This document shows, piece after piece, positions 52,529-61,831 of a stretch of 64,000 bases of DNA. The stretch spans positions 1 through 64,000 of IMG/VR virus record IMGVR_UViG_3300037427_002598; one strand, given 5' to 3'. A program made the translations under genes and the position numbers. The notes below the pieces were generated by a model. The model made no database searches. It saw only the letters and a list, made by a program, of their open reading frames with translations, and was not told where the DNA came from. Source of the DNA: a virus. How positions within the stretch are numbered: the stretch's first letter is position 1; every line of letters begins with the position of its first letter.

Positions 52529-55500
52529 ATGGAGCCAATTGAAAAAATTATAAAAGACTTACTTGCTCAAGGTAAAAGCAAAGAAGAGGTGAATAAATAT
52601 ATACAAAATAATTATTCCCCTGAAGAAATTAAGTCTTTTGTTGGAACTGTTGGTAAAAGTACTACAAAACCTTCTACTTCTAGTTCAACTAATTTGTCTC
52701 AACAATTTGGTGTACCCTCAATTACTAAAGAACAAAAACAAAAAAAAGAAGGGGAAATTAAAAAGCGTAATATTGAAGCGGCTGAAGTAAGAAAAAACAT
52801 TATAGATCAAACAGTAGAAATGCCCGATAGTGAAATGGCATATGATATGTTTAAAACTTCTTACTTTGATTTAGTTAACAGAGGTCAAAAATGGATAGCA
52901 GATACTACGCCTTCTCGTTTAGGCCCTAAAGCAGGTCAGTATGTAGACACGCCAATGAAAGAGTTTTTAGATGAGGAAAAATTTAAACAGTGGGAAGAGT
53001 TTAATGAATTAGATGAAAATGGGGAAATTAAAGGATGGGATAATGTAACTCCTATTGATGATGAAAACGCTTTAAATATTTCCAAGTTTAAAACACAGGC
53101 ACAGAAAAGTGCTAGAATACAAAAAACTCAAGATCTTACAAGAGAATTATCTGAAGACACTCAAATTGCTTTGAAGCAAGATAAAGAAGCTGGTTCTCCT
53201 ATATTCAGTGAAAAATACGGTACAACTAAAGATGCTGAATTAGGTTTAAAAGAAATAGAAAATACATTTAAAATTTCACAACAAAAATTAACTAATCTAG
53301 CTGAAGAATGGGAAGAAAAAGGTGGAGATGAATTAACTAAAACATTATCGTCATATCAGAATACTTTAAAACAATTAACTGGAGATGATGGGGTAATGGA
53401 TCCATTAGATTCCCCTGCTAGAATTCAAGAATATAATGAATTAGTAGGAAAATATAATAATGCCTTAGCTCAATATGAAAATATAGGTTTACAACTTATA
53501 TCTAATGGAATAATAAAAGAACAACAAACTTTAGAAACAACATTAAATGACTGGCAAAATAAATCTAAAGAATTAGATACAAGAAAATCAGCTGAGCAAG
53601 CTGTTGGTTTGGATTATAGTTTTTTAACCCGTACCGGTATAACTTTAGAAGAATTTTTTGCAGGTGGAGCATATAATACAGCTTTATTAACTGGCCAAAC
53701 TTATTTAAAATTTGAAAAAGCAAAACAAAAAGGTTTGCAGAAAGTTTTAAATCTTGTAGGGTTAAGTAATACAGACCATTTCGATCCAACTGAATTTGAT
53801 AGTGCTATTAATTATCTTAGTAATACAGCACAAAATTATAATTACAGATTAGCGGCTAATAGAGAAAAAACGTTACCAGTTGCGCTTAAATTAGATGATA
53901 TAGGTAGAGGAGAGATTGATTTTTTTGATTGGGCTACTGATGCATTTGCAGAAAATTCAGGATCACTTGTTACAATGGCTATACCTGGTAGCGCAATAGG
54001 AAGAAGTGCTGTAGCTTTGAGAGCTCTTCGTGGTAAAGCACTAAAAAATATTGGGGATAAAACAGTTACTTCTGCATATGCAAAAAGTATAAAAGCCCAT
54101 AGAAATCTTCAGCAAGGGGTATTAAGAACAGCAGAAGCCACCTTTTTTACAGCAGAAACAGGTATGGCGTATGGAGATATAGAATTAGATGTTTACAACG
54201 CAAAGAAATTAAGTGCCTCGATAAGAGAACAGTTGAAAACTACACCTGTAGAAGACGTTGAAACTTTTAAAGAATATTATGATTTATTAAATGAAGCAGA
54301 TAGAATTACAAACTATAGCGTAGCTCAAAAGGCTTTTACATCTTATTTATCTGGAGGGATTGCTCTACTAGCTGAACGAGGTGGATCTTTAAGATTTATT
54401 AGAGGAACAGGTGATGTTATAGCTAAAACTGGTAAAAAAGAATTTGAAAAGAAATTTGTGGACAGTGGGTTTAATTGGGCTGTGAATACCACTGGCGAAA
54501 CATTATCAGGTTTAGGTAAAATTACAGTTGCTGGTACTACTATCAATCTTTTAGAAGAAGGAATTACTAAAATGGGCCAAAATCTTACAAAAATTGGAAT
54601 TTTAGAAGAAGATATAAGCATGTTTGAAGGAATCGATAAAGATTTTTTTGGAAATACTATTATTACCACGGGAGGCATGATTGCCCCAAGAGGCGCAACA
54701 CATATTATTAATACATGGAAATCAGAAGTTAGAACCAGAGCCGAAGTTATAAATAATCAAAAATTAATTAAAGAATTAATTGATTTAAATGAAGAGAGTA
54801 AAAATTTAAAAGGTGATGCTCTAACAAAATCATTAAAAAAGAAACGAAAAATTATTAAAAAACTTGGTTTACAAGATGTATTATCTTTACACAAATTAAG
54901 ATACTTGTCCCCAGAAGAAATTAAAGAAGTTGGAGAAGTTAATCGAAGAATAAGATCTATTGCCGCTGACGGATATGGTAATTTGTATGAAATAGGAGAT
55001 CCTAATTCACAAGAATATAAAGATACTAAAGAAAAACTAGATAAACAATTATATAGTTTGTGGGAAGAAAGAGATAATATTTTAAATAAAGGAAAAAAAT
55101 ACACTCAACAACAGGTTAAAGATTTAAGAGAAGAATATAAACAAAGAGCAAATAATCCACAACTACAAGAAATGATAGGGTTGCTTAACTTTGCTCACGA
55201 TTTGGCAATTAGTGGACTTGGAACCAAGGGAGAATATATAGTTTTAACTGATGAAAAAAAATTGGACGAACAATTATCAAAATATGACAAAAAAACTATA
55301 AATAATATTAAAGAAAGATTTCGTAAAGGAGATGTTTATGGAACGGTTGAAGGGAATGATATAATAATATTTGAACCTACTATTCACCGTATTATAGCAA
55401 CTCAAGCTGCTGATGCTTCTTATGCTGCGATTGCCCCTATTGAAGAATTATTTCATCTTTATAATAAAAATAAACCTATTTATAATGATAAAGGTGAATT

Positions 55501-58500
55501 AAAAGAAGATGCTAGATTAGCTATAGATCAAATGATAGAAATGTTAAGGTCTAAAATTGGTGATAAAAAACAATATGAGCAACTAATTGCGCGGTTAAAT
55601 TCATATAAATTACAAGGGGAAAAAGGTAAGGTTGTTACAAAAGAAGGCAAAAGAGGAGAAGCTCAAGCAGACTATGAAGAATTATTAACTCAAATTAGAA
55701 ACGCTGTTCAACTAGGGTTATTAGATGAACAAGATTTTAGTGAAGTCCCTTCGTTAATGCAATATATTAATAATGCTATTAAGGAAGCTTTTGGAGATGC
55801 TAGTTGGATATATCAAATGAATACTCCTGCCGACGTATTTAAATATATTCAAAGATTTAATACTAGTCTTAAAAAAGGTACTATTTCAATAGAAGGAACT
55901 GAAGAAGACGAAAGAATAGATAAAGAATCAAAAGTTGTATCTGATAAAATAGATTCATACGTCGGACCTCTCGCTTCAAATCAAAGTAGATATATAATGT
56001 CTAAAGAGGAATGGGATAATACAGGTATTAACAAGGCTTATAGAGAATTAATTATTGGAGACGCGTTAGAGCCTCTTATTAATAAAGGTATTTTTGGTCA
56101 AAGTATACAAGGACAATCACGAGAAACGTTTGTACAAAGCGTTAAAGATAAAATAGCGGATGAACTTATTAAATTTAATCCTGAAGTAAATAACAGTTTG
56201 TCAGGATTTATTAATAGTCGGTTAGGGTTTAGAAAAGGAGATGTTTTAAAAGAAATAAAAAAAGATAAAAGTCAAAGTCTAGAAGATACAAGTGTTAAAC
56301 TACAACCTAAGGCTGAAGAAGGATCTATAATAGTTGATGAAGAAAAAGTTGCGTCTGAGCTTAGACCAGCTTTAGCTATAGAAGAAGGAGATAAAGTATA
56401 TGATGCTGTAAAACAAGGTGTTAGAGATATATTAAAAGGAAAACTTCCTGCTCCAACCGATAAAGGTTTTGTAAGTACTGTAAATAAAGAGGCAAGAGAT
56501 AGATTATTTGATGTGGTAGAAAAGTTAGTTGTAGGAGAAACAGACGCTATAGATCCTGATTTTATAACACAAAAAGTTCCTAATATCATAAAAGCTTTAC
56601 CTGTAAAAGATTTAGTAAAATTAGAACGATTAGAAAAAAATAAAATATTTGCTAAAGATTTAGGAAGATTAAGTCCTACAGAAACAGATAAAGCGATAGC
56701 TGAAAACAAACTTCCTAAAACAACTAATAGATTATCAGGTCCTAGACTTTGGGAAAAAATGCCTGTTACAGAAGAACAGTTAAAAAACTTTTTTACTCAA
56801 GAAAGAAAAGCGGCTTTAGTTGGTGTTATTGCAGAAAATCTAATTAAAGATGCAATGCCTGAAACTCAATTAGAGCCTGAAACAAAAAAACGTAGAAAAG
56901 TTGCTGAACAAAGTCAAGGTAGAAAAACAGATGAAACAGATAGAGCAAATATATTAAGTGTAATAGATAGAGATCCTTATCTTAAGTTTTCTAAAGCAGT
57001 ACTTACTCCTGATCAAAGAATTGAGTTTAATAAAAAAGGTGTAAATATTGTTTCAGGTATAAACAACGCTATAGATAATCAAGGATTATCTGTATTCAAA
57101 GCCACTTTATTTTCTTTAACAGAAAACTTACGTGATTTAAATATTCCACAAGAAGCATTAATTAAATTTGCTAAAAAATATGCTCCCGCAGTTAAAAAAT
57201 TTATTAAAAATTTAAATAAAAATCTTGTTTCAAAATCTGAATTTGGTAAAGTAACTCAAGAAGATGTTGAAAAAACTTTATTAAGTTATGCTCTAGGAGA
57301 TGCGTTGGGTTTATCAGAAACAGCAGGAAGCTTGTTTGATAATAAAAAATCAATGAAAAAATACGACAATAGAACTCATGTGGAAGAGTTTAGACGTATT
57401 TATATAGGCTTCGCATTAGATCGAATAAATAAAAAAGGAGATTTACCTGGATTAATAGATATATTGAAATTTTATAAAGATTTTAATACTACAGCAGGTA
57501 AAATTGGCTCGGGTAAAGGAGGTACAAATAGATATCAAGCTTTTGAAGGGTCTAAAGATTTCTTTGATTTTATTAATGAAAATTTAAAAGATAAAGGTAT
57601 TGAAATAATAATCAATAAAACAGGAACTGGTTGGGTTCCTGTAAATATTGAAATAAATGGAGTAAAACAATTTGAAAATACAAAAGAACTTAATAAGGTA
57701 TTAAAATTAAGACCTCAAAAAAATAATCTTGCTGAATCTGAAATTGAAAAAAATTATTTATTAGGGGAAAAAGAAGCAGGACAAGCTTTTGATGCTATGG
57801 TAGATTACCTTGGTTATGTAAAAAAGAACGGGGATAAAGCACAATTTGGCATGTCTTTAATGGCCCTTAAATCTAATATGAGTGCTTTAGGAAAACGTGT
57901 TGCTTATCCTAAATATTTTTATGTGGGCAAAGCTAAAGGACCAATAAGATTTGAACACATGTATCCTTCTCTAGTTTTAGCTAAAGATATGATTGATTAT
58001 TTTTATAGTGACAAAAAAGTTGATCTAGAAACAATTAAAAAAAATCAATTAGTTGCAATGATTCCTATTGAAATGGATACAAGAATAAATATTTTGCATC
58101 AAGATTCTTTTCCTTCCTGGTGGAATATAAAAATGGGTGTTTTACCAAGGTATTATAATGCATTGAATAAAGGTTATAGAGATATGTACGCTTTAAAGTC
58201 TTTAGGTGGAAAAGATAAAGGGAAAATATATGGAAAAGAGTTTTTACCTTTAAATAAATCTATTCAAAAAGCAACTATTAGTAATAAAGAAAAACTTCCA
58301 AAGCTTGTTAAATTTAGTAAAGCTGTAATAAATCAAGAGGTATTAAATGAAATGGCTGTTCTTGACACTGAACAGTCAGAGGCTCAAATGAAATATAGTA
58401 AAGTTGTTGGGCTAAATGAAGAGTTTAATAAAATATTAGAAAATAAAACTGGTATTGGTGCTGATAAAGTTTATTCAGATGTTAAAGCTCAAGTAGTTGG

Positions 58501-60382
58501 TGCTAATAAAGGTAATTTTAATTTCTTTGTTCCTCCATCTGCTGAAGATTTTGTAGGGTTATTATATAAAACTTTAGGTAAAGGAAAACTTGGGGATGCT
58601 CAAATGGCTTGGTATAAAAAGAATTTATTAGATCCTTTTGCAAGGGCTATGGATAATATATCAAGAGATAGAATAGCTCTTATGAATGATTTTAAAACTC
58701 TTAAAAAAGAATTAAAAATTGTTCCTAAAAATTTAAAGAAAAAATTACCTGGTGAACCATTTACCCAAGAACAAGCTATAAGAACTTATATTTGGAACAG
58801 ACAAGGAATGTCACCAGACGGTATGTCTAAAGCAGATTTAAAAGAACTTATAGATTTTGTAGAAAGTAAACCAGAATTAGTTGCTTTTGCTGATCAATTA
58901 ATTGCAATGCAAAAAGGAGATCAATATCCGGCTCCTAAACCTGGGTGGTTAGCGGGAAATATCACTACCGATTTAATGGATGGAATTAATACTATTAAAA
59001 GAGGTAAATATTTAGAGCAATGGCAATACAACGTAGATGAAATATTTAGTAAAGCTAATTTAAATAAACTTGAAGCTGCTTATGGTAAAGGATATAGAAC
59101 TGCGTTAGAAAGTATATTAAAACGAATGCGTACTGGTAGAAATAGAGAGTTTACTTCTGATTCTTTAACAGGTAGAGTTACTGATTGGTTAACTAATTCT
59201 ATTGGTGCTATTATGTTTTTTAATACAAGATCAGCTGTTCTTCAAACAATATCTGCTGCAAACTTTATAAATTTTGAAGATAATAATATATTTGCTGCTG
59301 GTAAAGCATTTGCAAATCAACCTCAGTTTTGGAAAGATTTTATTACACTTTTTAATAGTGACTTTTTAGTAGATAGAAGAAACGGATTAAGATTAAATGT
59401 TAATGAAGCAGATATAGCTGATATGGCTAAAAAAGGTGGAGTAAGAGGAGTTATAAGCGAATTGCTTAGAATAGGATTTCTACCTACTCAAATAGCAGAT
59501 AGTTTTGCTATATCTTCTGGTGGTTCTACTTTTTATAGAAATAGAATAAAAAAATATACAAAAGAAGGAATGTCTAAAGCTGAAGCGGAGAATCAAGCTT
59601 TTATAGATTTTAGAGAAATAGCAGAAGAATCTCAACAATCAAGTAGACCTGATAGAATTAGTATGCAACAAGCTGGGCCATTAGGGCGTGTTATATTAGC
59701 TTTTGCTAATACTCCAATGCAATATACTAGATTGATTAAAAAAGCCGCTAGTGATCTTAAGAATGGTCGAGGTAATCCATTAACTAATATATCTAAAATA
59801 TTTTATTATGGATTTGTACAAAATTTATTTTTCAATGCAATGCAGCAAGCTTTATTCGCTATAGGCTTTGGAGATGATGAAGAAGAAACAGAAAAAAGAG
59901 AAGAAAAATATGTTAATATAGTAAATTCTATGGCTGATAGTATATTAAGAGGCTCTGGTGTAGGTGGTGCTATATTTTCCGTATTAAAAAATACAGCTAT
60001 AAAATTAAGTAGAGAAGCTGATAAAAAATCACCTAAATTTCAAGATGTATTAGTAAAAGAAATAGCACAGTTATCTCCTCCTATATCTTCTAAATTAAGT
60101 AAATTAAGAGCGGCTGGTAGATCTTATTCTTGGAACAAAAAAGAGATGATGGAAAAAGGATTTTCTTTAGATAATCCTGCATATTTAGCAGCAGGTCAAG
60201 TTATAGCTGCTACTACAAATGTTCCACTGGATAGGGCATTTAAGAAAATTGATAATATAAGAAAAGCTAGTAGCTCAGATTATGAAGCGTGGGCTAGAAT
60301 TGCTATGCTTGCTGGGTGGTCTGATTGGGAATTAGGTGTTAAAAAATCTGAATCAAATAAAAAAGATAAAGTTATTTATTAA
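52529..60382 (+). CDS. Giant internal virion protein (2617 aa)
   Basis: The longest gene here, 7.85 kb. The N-terminus is a small helical domain (EKIIKDLLAQGKSKEEVNKY) plus a Ser/Thr linker. Residues about 455-570 contain hydrophobic helices (GSLVTMAIPGSAIGRSAVAL). Around 970, APIEELFHLYNKNK recalls degenerate zincin-like domains of large phage internal proteins. The C-terminal region (about 2215-2600), with SIGAIMFFNTRSAVLQTISA, QAGPLGRVILAFANTPMQYT and FYYGFVQNLFFNAMQQALFA, is typical of giant ejection proteins. It would leave the capsid with the DNA and form a channel across the envelope. No lytic transglycosylase motif was recognised. Confidence 0.78.
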   Translation: MEPIEKIIKDLLAQGKSKEEVNKYIQNNYSPEEIKSFVGTVGKSTTKPSTSSSTNLSQQFGVPSITKEQKQKKEGEIKKRNIEAAEVRKNIIDQTVEMPDSEMAYDMFKTSYFDLVNRGQKWIADTTPSRLGPKAGQYVDTPMKEFLDEEKFKQWEEFNELDENGEIKGWDNVTPIDDENALNISKFKTQAQKSARIQKTQDLTRELSEDTQIALKQDKEAGSPIFSEKYGTTKDAELGLKEIENTFKISQQKLTNLAEEWEEKGGDELTKTLSSYQNTLKQLTGDDGVMDPLDSPARIQEYNELVGKYNNALAQYENIGLQLISNGIIKEQQTLETTLNDWQNKSKELDTRKSAEQAVGLDYSFLTRTGITLEEFFAGGAYNTALLTGQTYLKFEKAKQKGLQKVLNLVGLSNTDHFDPTEFDSAINYLSNTAQNYNYRLAANREKTLPVALKLDDIGRGEIDFFDWATDAFAENSGSLVTMAIPGSAIGRSAVALRALRGKALKNIGDKTVTSAYAKSIKAHRNLQQGVLRTAEATFFTAETGMAYGDIELDVYNAKKLSASIREQLKTTPVEDVETFKEYYDLLNEADRITNYSVAQKAFTSYLSGGIALLAERGGSLRFIRGTGDVIAKTGKKEFEKKFVDSGFNWAVNTTGETLSGLGKITVAGTTINLLEEGITKMGQNLTKIGILEEDISMFEGIDKDFFGNTIITTGGMIAPRGATHIINTWKSEVRTRAEVINNQKLIKELIDLNEESKNLKGDALTKSLKKKRKIIKKLGLQDVLSLHKLRYLSPEEIKEVGEVNRRIRSIAADGYGNLYEIGDPNSQEYKDTKEKLDKQLYSLWEERDNILNKGKKYTQQQVKDLREEYKQRANNPQLQEMIGLLNFAHDLAISGLGTKGEYIVLTDEKKLDEQLSKYDKKTINNIKERFRKGDVYGTVEGNDIIIFEPTIHRIIATQAADASYAAIAPIEELFHLYNKNKPIYNDKGELKEDARLAIDQMIEMLRSKIGDKKQYEQLIARLNSYKLQGEKGKVVTKEGKRGEAQADYEELLTQIRNAVQLGLLDEQDFSEVPSLMQYINNAIKEAFGDASWIYQMNTPADVFKYIQRFNTSLKKGTISIEGTEEDERIDKESKVVSDKIDSYVGPLASNQSRYIMSKEEWDNTGINKAYRELIIGDALEPLINKGIFGQSIQGQSRETFVQSVKDKIADELIKFNPEVNNSLSGFINSRLGFRKGDVLKEIKKDKSQSLEDTSVKLQPKAEEGSIIVDEEKVASELRPALAIEEGDKVYDAVKQGVRDILKGKLPAPTDKGFVSTVNKEARDRLFDVVEKLVVGETDAIDPDFITQKVPNIIKALPVKDLVKLERLEKNKIFAKDLGRLSPTETDKAIAENKLPKTTNRLSGPRLWEKMPVTEEQLKNFFTQERKAALVGVIAENLIKDAMPETQLEPETKKRRKVAEQSQGRKTDETDRANILSVIDRDPYLKFSKAVLTPDQRIEFNKKGVNIVSGINNAIDNQGLSVFKATLFSLTENLRDLNIPQEALIKFAKKYAPAVKKFIKNLNKNLVSKSEFGKVTQEDVEKTLLSYALGDALGLSETAGSLFDNKKSMKKYDNRTHVEEFRRIYIGFALDRINKKGDLPGLIDILKFYKDFNTTAGKIGSGKGGTNRYQAFEGSKDFFDFINENLKDKGIEIIINKTGTGWVPVNIEINGVKQFENTKELNKVLKLRPQKNNLAESEIEKNYLLGEKEAGQAFDAMVDYLGYVKKNGDKAQFGMSLMALKSNMSALGKRVAYPKYFYVGKAKGPIRFEHMYPSLVLAKDMIDYFYSDKKVDLETIKKNQLVAMIPIEMDTRINILHQDSFPSWWNIKMGVLPRYYNALNKGYRDMYALKSLGGKDKGKIYGKEFLPLNKSIQKATISNKEKLPKLVKFSKAVINQEVLNEMAVLDTEQSEAQMKYSKVVGLNEEFNKILENKTGIGADKVYSDVKAQVVGANKGNFNFFVPPSAEDFVGLLYKTLGKGKLGDAQMAWYKKNLLDPFARAMDNISRDRIALMNDFKTLKKELKIVPKNLKKKLPGEPFTQEQAIRTYIWNRQGMSPDGMSKADLKELIDFVESKPELVAFADQLIAMQKGDQYPAPKPGWLAGNITTDLMDGINTIKRGKYLEQWQYNVDEIFSKANLNKLEAAYGKGYRTALESILKRMRTGRNREFTSDSLTGRVTDWLTNSIGAIMFFNTRSAVLQTISAANFINFEDNNIFAAGKAFANQPQFWKDFITLFNSDFLVDRRNGLRLNVNEADIADMAKKGGVRGVISELLRIGFLPTQIADSFAISSGGSTFYRNRIKKYTKEGMSKAEAENQAFIDFREIAEESQQSSRPDRISMQQAGPLGRVILAFANTPMQYTRLIKKAASDLKNGRGNPLTNISKIFYYGFVQNLFFNAMQQALFAIGFGDDEEETEKREEKYVNIVNSMADSILRGSGVGGAIFSVLKNTAIKLSREADKKSPKFQDVLVKEIAQLSPPISSKLSKLRAAGRSYSWNKKEMMEKGFSLDNPAYLAAGQVIAATTNVPLDRAFKKIDNIRKASSSDYEAWARIAMLAGWSDWELGVKKSESNKKDKVIY

Positions 60383-60397
60383 TTTAAGATTTAAAAA

Positions 60398-60814
60398 ATG
60401 ATTAAAAACGGAGTTGCAAAAGAAATACGCCATTATACCGGCGCAATAGGTATATTCTTGTTTGTTGTAGGGATACTTGTATTTTTATCATACAATGAAA
60501 TTCCAAATATGAATAAAGACGTAGTAGTTTCAATCATTGGTATGATTGTAGGTTCATTATCTGTTGTAATTATGACGGTTATTGGTCGTAATCCAGATGA
60601 AGTAAACGAACTTAAAAAACAAAATGAAGGTTTAAATTCTAAAGTAGATCATCTTGTTACTCAAAAAGATGAACTTGAAAAAATGTTAATTAAAATTCAA
60701 ACAAATATGATTGATCAATTAACATTATTAGGTGCCAATGCATTTGATACTATGTATAGTAAAAATAAAAAATGCACTTGTGGTGAAAACAATTGTAAAT
60801 GTAAAGGAAAATAA
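60398..60814 (+). CDS. Two-helix membrane protein, possible second holin (138 aa)
   Basis: Hydrophobic segments at about 13-32 (TGAIGIFLFVVGILVFLSYN) and 40-64 (VVVSIIGMIVGSLSVVIMTV), a long coiled coil, then a Cys-rich end, KKCTCGENNCKCKGK, with four Cys in CxC and CxC form that could bind metal. It is two small genes before the endolysin, so it is a candidate holin or lysis regulator. The 29008 gene looks more like a known holin family. Confidence 0.62.
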   Translation: MIKNGVAKEIRHYTGAIGIFLFVVGILVFLSYNEIPNMNKDVVVSIIGMIVGSLSVVIMTVIGRNPDEVNELKKQNEGLNSKVDHLVTQKDELEKMLIKIQTNMIDQLTLLGANAFDTMYSKNKKCTCGENNCKCKGK

Positions 60815-60815
60815 T

Positions 60816-61103
60816 ATGAAAAGTAATAGCTCTTTTAAAATAACAGACGCAGCTTACGAAAAGCAAAATAGAAAAATGCGTAGTAAGCATAAAAGTCAAA
60901 CTGGTAAAACATTAGGATCTAGACAAACTAGTGGTAAAGGTAAAAGAAGAATATCTTTTGCTTGTAGATTTGCTGGTATGGCAGGCGCAATGAAAGATTC
61001 TAAAGGACAACCTACAAAAAAAGCAATAGCTTTAAAAAAATGGGGATTTGGCAGTGTTGGTGCTGCTAGAAATTTTTGTAATTCAAATAAAGAAAAAAAA
61101 TAA
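60816..61103 (+). CDS. Conserved small basic phage protein (95 aa)
   Basis: The start is set at ATG 60816 (MKSNSSFKITDAAYEKQNRK), because the earlier in-frame ATG at 60732 lies deep in the previous gene. The core, RRISFACRFAGMAGAMKDSK then TKKAIALKKWGFGSVGAARN, is a conserved family that I recognise from marine phages without a known function. MKSNSSF parallels MKSNSPF of the 26778 protein. Basic; may bind nucleic acid. Confidence 0.7.
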   Translation: MKSNSSFKITDAAYEKQNRKMRSKHKSQTGKTLGSRQTSGKGKRRISFACRFAGMAGAMKDSKGQPTKKAIALKKWGFGSVGAARNFCNSNKEKK

Positions 61104-61105
61104 TC

Positions 61106-61243
61106 ATGGGATATTCACAAACTAATTCACCTTTTGCTAAGAAAAAAACATCTTGTTGGAAAGGTTATAGTAATATAGTTAAAGGTAAAAAAACTTATAA
61201 AAAGAAAGGTGGAAAAATGGTTCCCGACTGTAAACCTATATAA
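61106..61243 (+). CDS. 45-aa basic protein with SPF motif
   Basis: ATG at 61106: MGYSQTNSPFAKKKTSCWKG, then KGGKMVPDCKPI. CWKGY...GGKMVPDC is a recurrent small marine-phage signature (often CW.GY...GG..V..C.P). NSPFAKK is another occurrence of the shared SP(L/F) motif. It ends one nt before the endolysin start codon. Confidence 0.65.
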   Translation: MGYSQTNSPFAKKKTSCWKGYSNIVKGKKTYKKKGGKMVPDCKPI

Positions 61244-61244
61244 A

Positions 61245-61598
61245 ATGCAATACTTTAACATTACCGAGTTTGATTCACCCGATGAAATGGGTAGCGGACG
61301 AAATATGAATGTGGAAATGCTAGACAAAATAGATCTAGTACGATCTAAGTTTGACAGAGCAATCCATATAAACAGTGGTTATCGAACTAAAGAACATAAT
61401 AAAAAGGTTGGAGGAAAAAAGAATTCCTCTCATCTTAAAGGTTTAGCAGTTGATATCCATTGTATAAACTCTAGAGAAAGATATGATCTTATAAACTGTT
61501 TATTAGATGTAGGATTTACTCGCATAGGAATTGCAGATACATTTATTCATGTGGACATGGATCCTGATAAAGATCCTGATGTAATATGGACATATTAA
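61245..61598 (+). CDS. M15-family peptidase (endolysin)
   Basis: 117 aa from the ATG at 61245 (MQYFNITEFDSPDEMG); an earlier in-frame ATG at 61209 lies inside the previous gene. INSGYRTKEHN (42-52), SSHLKGLAVD (61-70, with H63 and D70) and IHVDMD (101-106, with H102) give the zinc site of D-Ala-D-Ala carboxypeptidase-like M15A peptidases. It would cleave peptidoglycan cross-links. There is no signal peptide, so holin-dependent release is expected. Last gene of the rightward unit, followed by hairpins and a terminator. Confidence 0.88.
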   Translation: MQYFNITEFDSPDEMGSGRNMNVEMLDKIDLVRSKFDRAIHINSGYRTKEHNKKVGGKKNSSHLKGLAVDIHCINSRERYDLINCLLDVGFTRIGIADTFIHVDMDPDKDPDVIWTY

Positions 61599-61602
61599 AA
61601 AA

Positions 61603-61642
61603 GGGAACACGATAAAATGGGCTTCCACCCCCAACGTTCCTG
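61603..61642 (+). other. GGAAC/GTTCC hairpin after the endolysin gene
   Basis: GGAACACG and CGTTCC can pair around a loop that has its own TGG/CCA pair and a CCCCC run. It lies in 3' untranslated RNA just before the terminator and could be a 3' protecting structure or a small-RNA end. Evidence is only the inverted repeat. Confidence 0.3.
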
Positions 61643-61645
61643 AAA

Positions 61646-61688
61646 AAAGGGATATTACAATTAAGTAGTATCCCTTTCTTTTTTTATA
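61646..61688. terminator. Terminator between converging units
   Basis: AAAGGGATA, a 14-nt loop, TATCCCTTT, then CTTTTTTT on the plus strand. It also has an A-run on its other side (AAAAAAGGG), so it can act in both directions. It separates the late unit from the leftward NrdA unit and partially overlaps the stop of the 44-aa gene. Confidence 0.8.
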
Positions 61689-61818
61689 TAAATATTCCAA
61701 TTAATACGCCTGAAATTAATCCAGCTAATGGGCCTAAAACTGCCCAAACTTTATACCACCGAATTAATTGATTTTCTTTAGAAGTATAAATATTGTCCGT
61801 TGTATCTAATTTTTTCAT
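61684..61818 (-). CDS. 44-aa membrane peptide downstream of nrdA
   Basis: ATG at 61818: MKKLDTTDNIYTSKENQLIR then WYKVWAVLGPLAGLISGVLI and GIFI, one C-terminal hydrophobic helix. It is the last gene of the leftward unit, 13 nt after nrdA, and its stop lies in the terminator's T-run. Function unknown. Confidence 0.55.
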   Translation of the reverse strand: MKKLDTTDNIYTSKENQLIRWYKVWAVLGPLAGLISGVLIGIFI

Positions 61819-61831
61819 AAAAAAGTTTTAA

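Noticed and set aside
55420-55470. Active metallopeptidase domain within the 2617-aa protein
   Set aside because: The segment has EELFH but not HExxH, so an active zinc site is not supported.
60732-60815. Earlier start of the 95-aa gene
   Set aside because: It would overlap the membrane protein gene by 83 nt, and the conserved part begins at the ATG at 60816.
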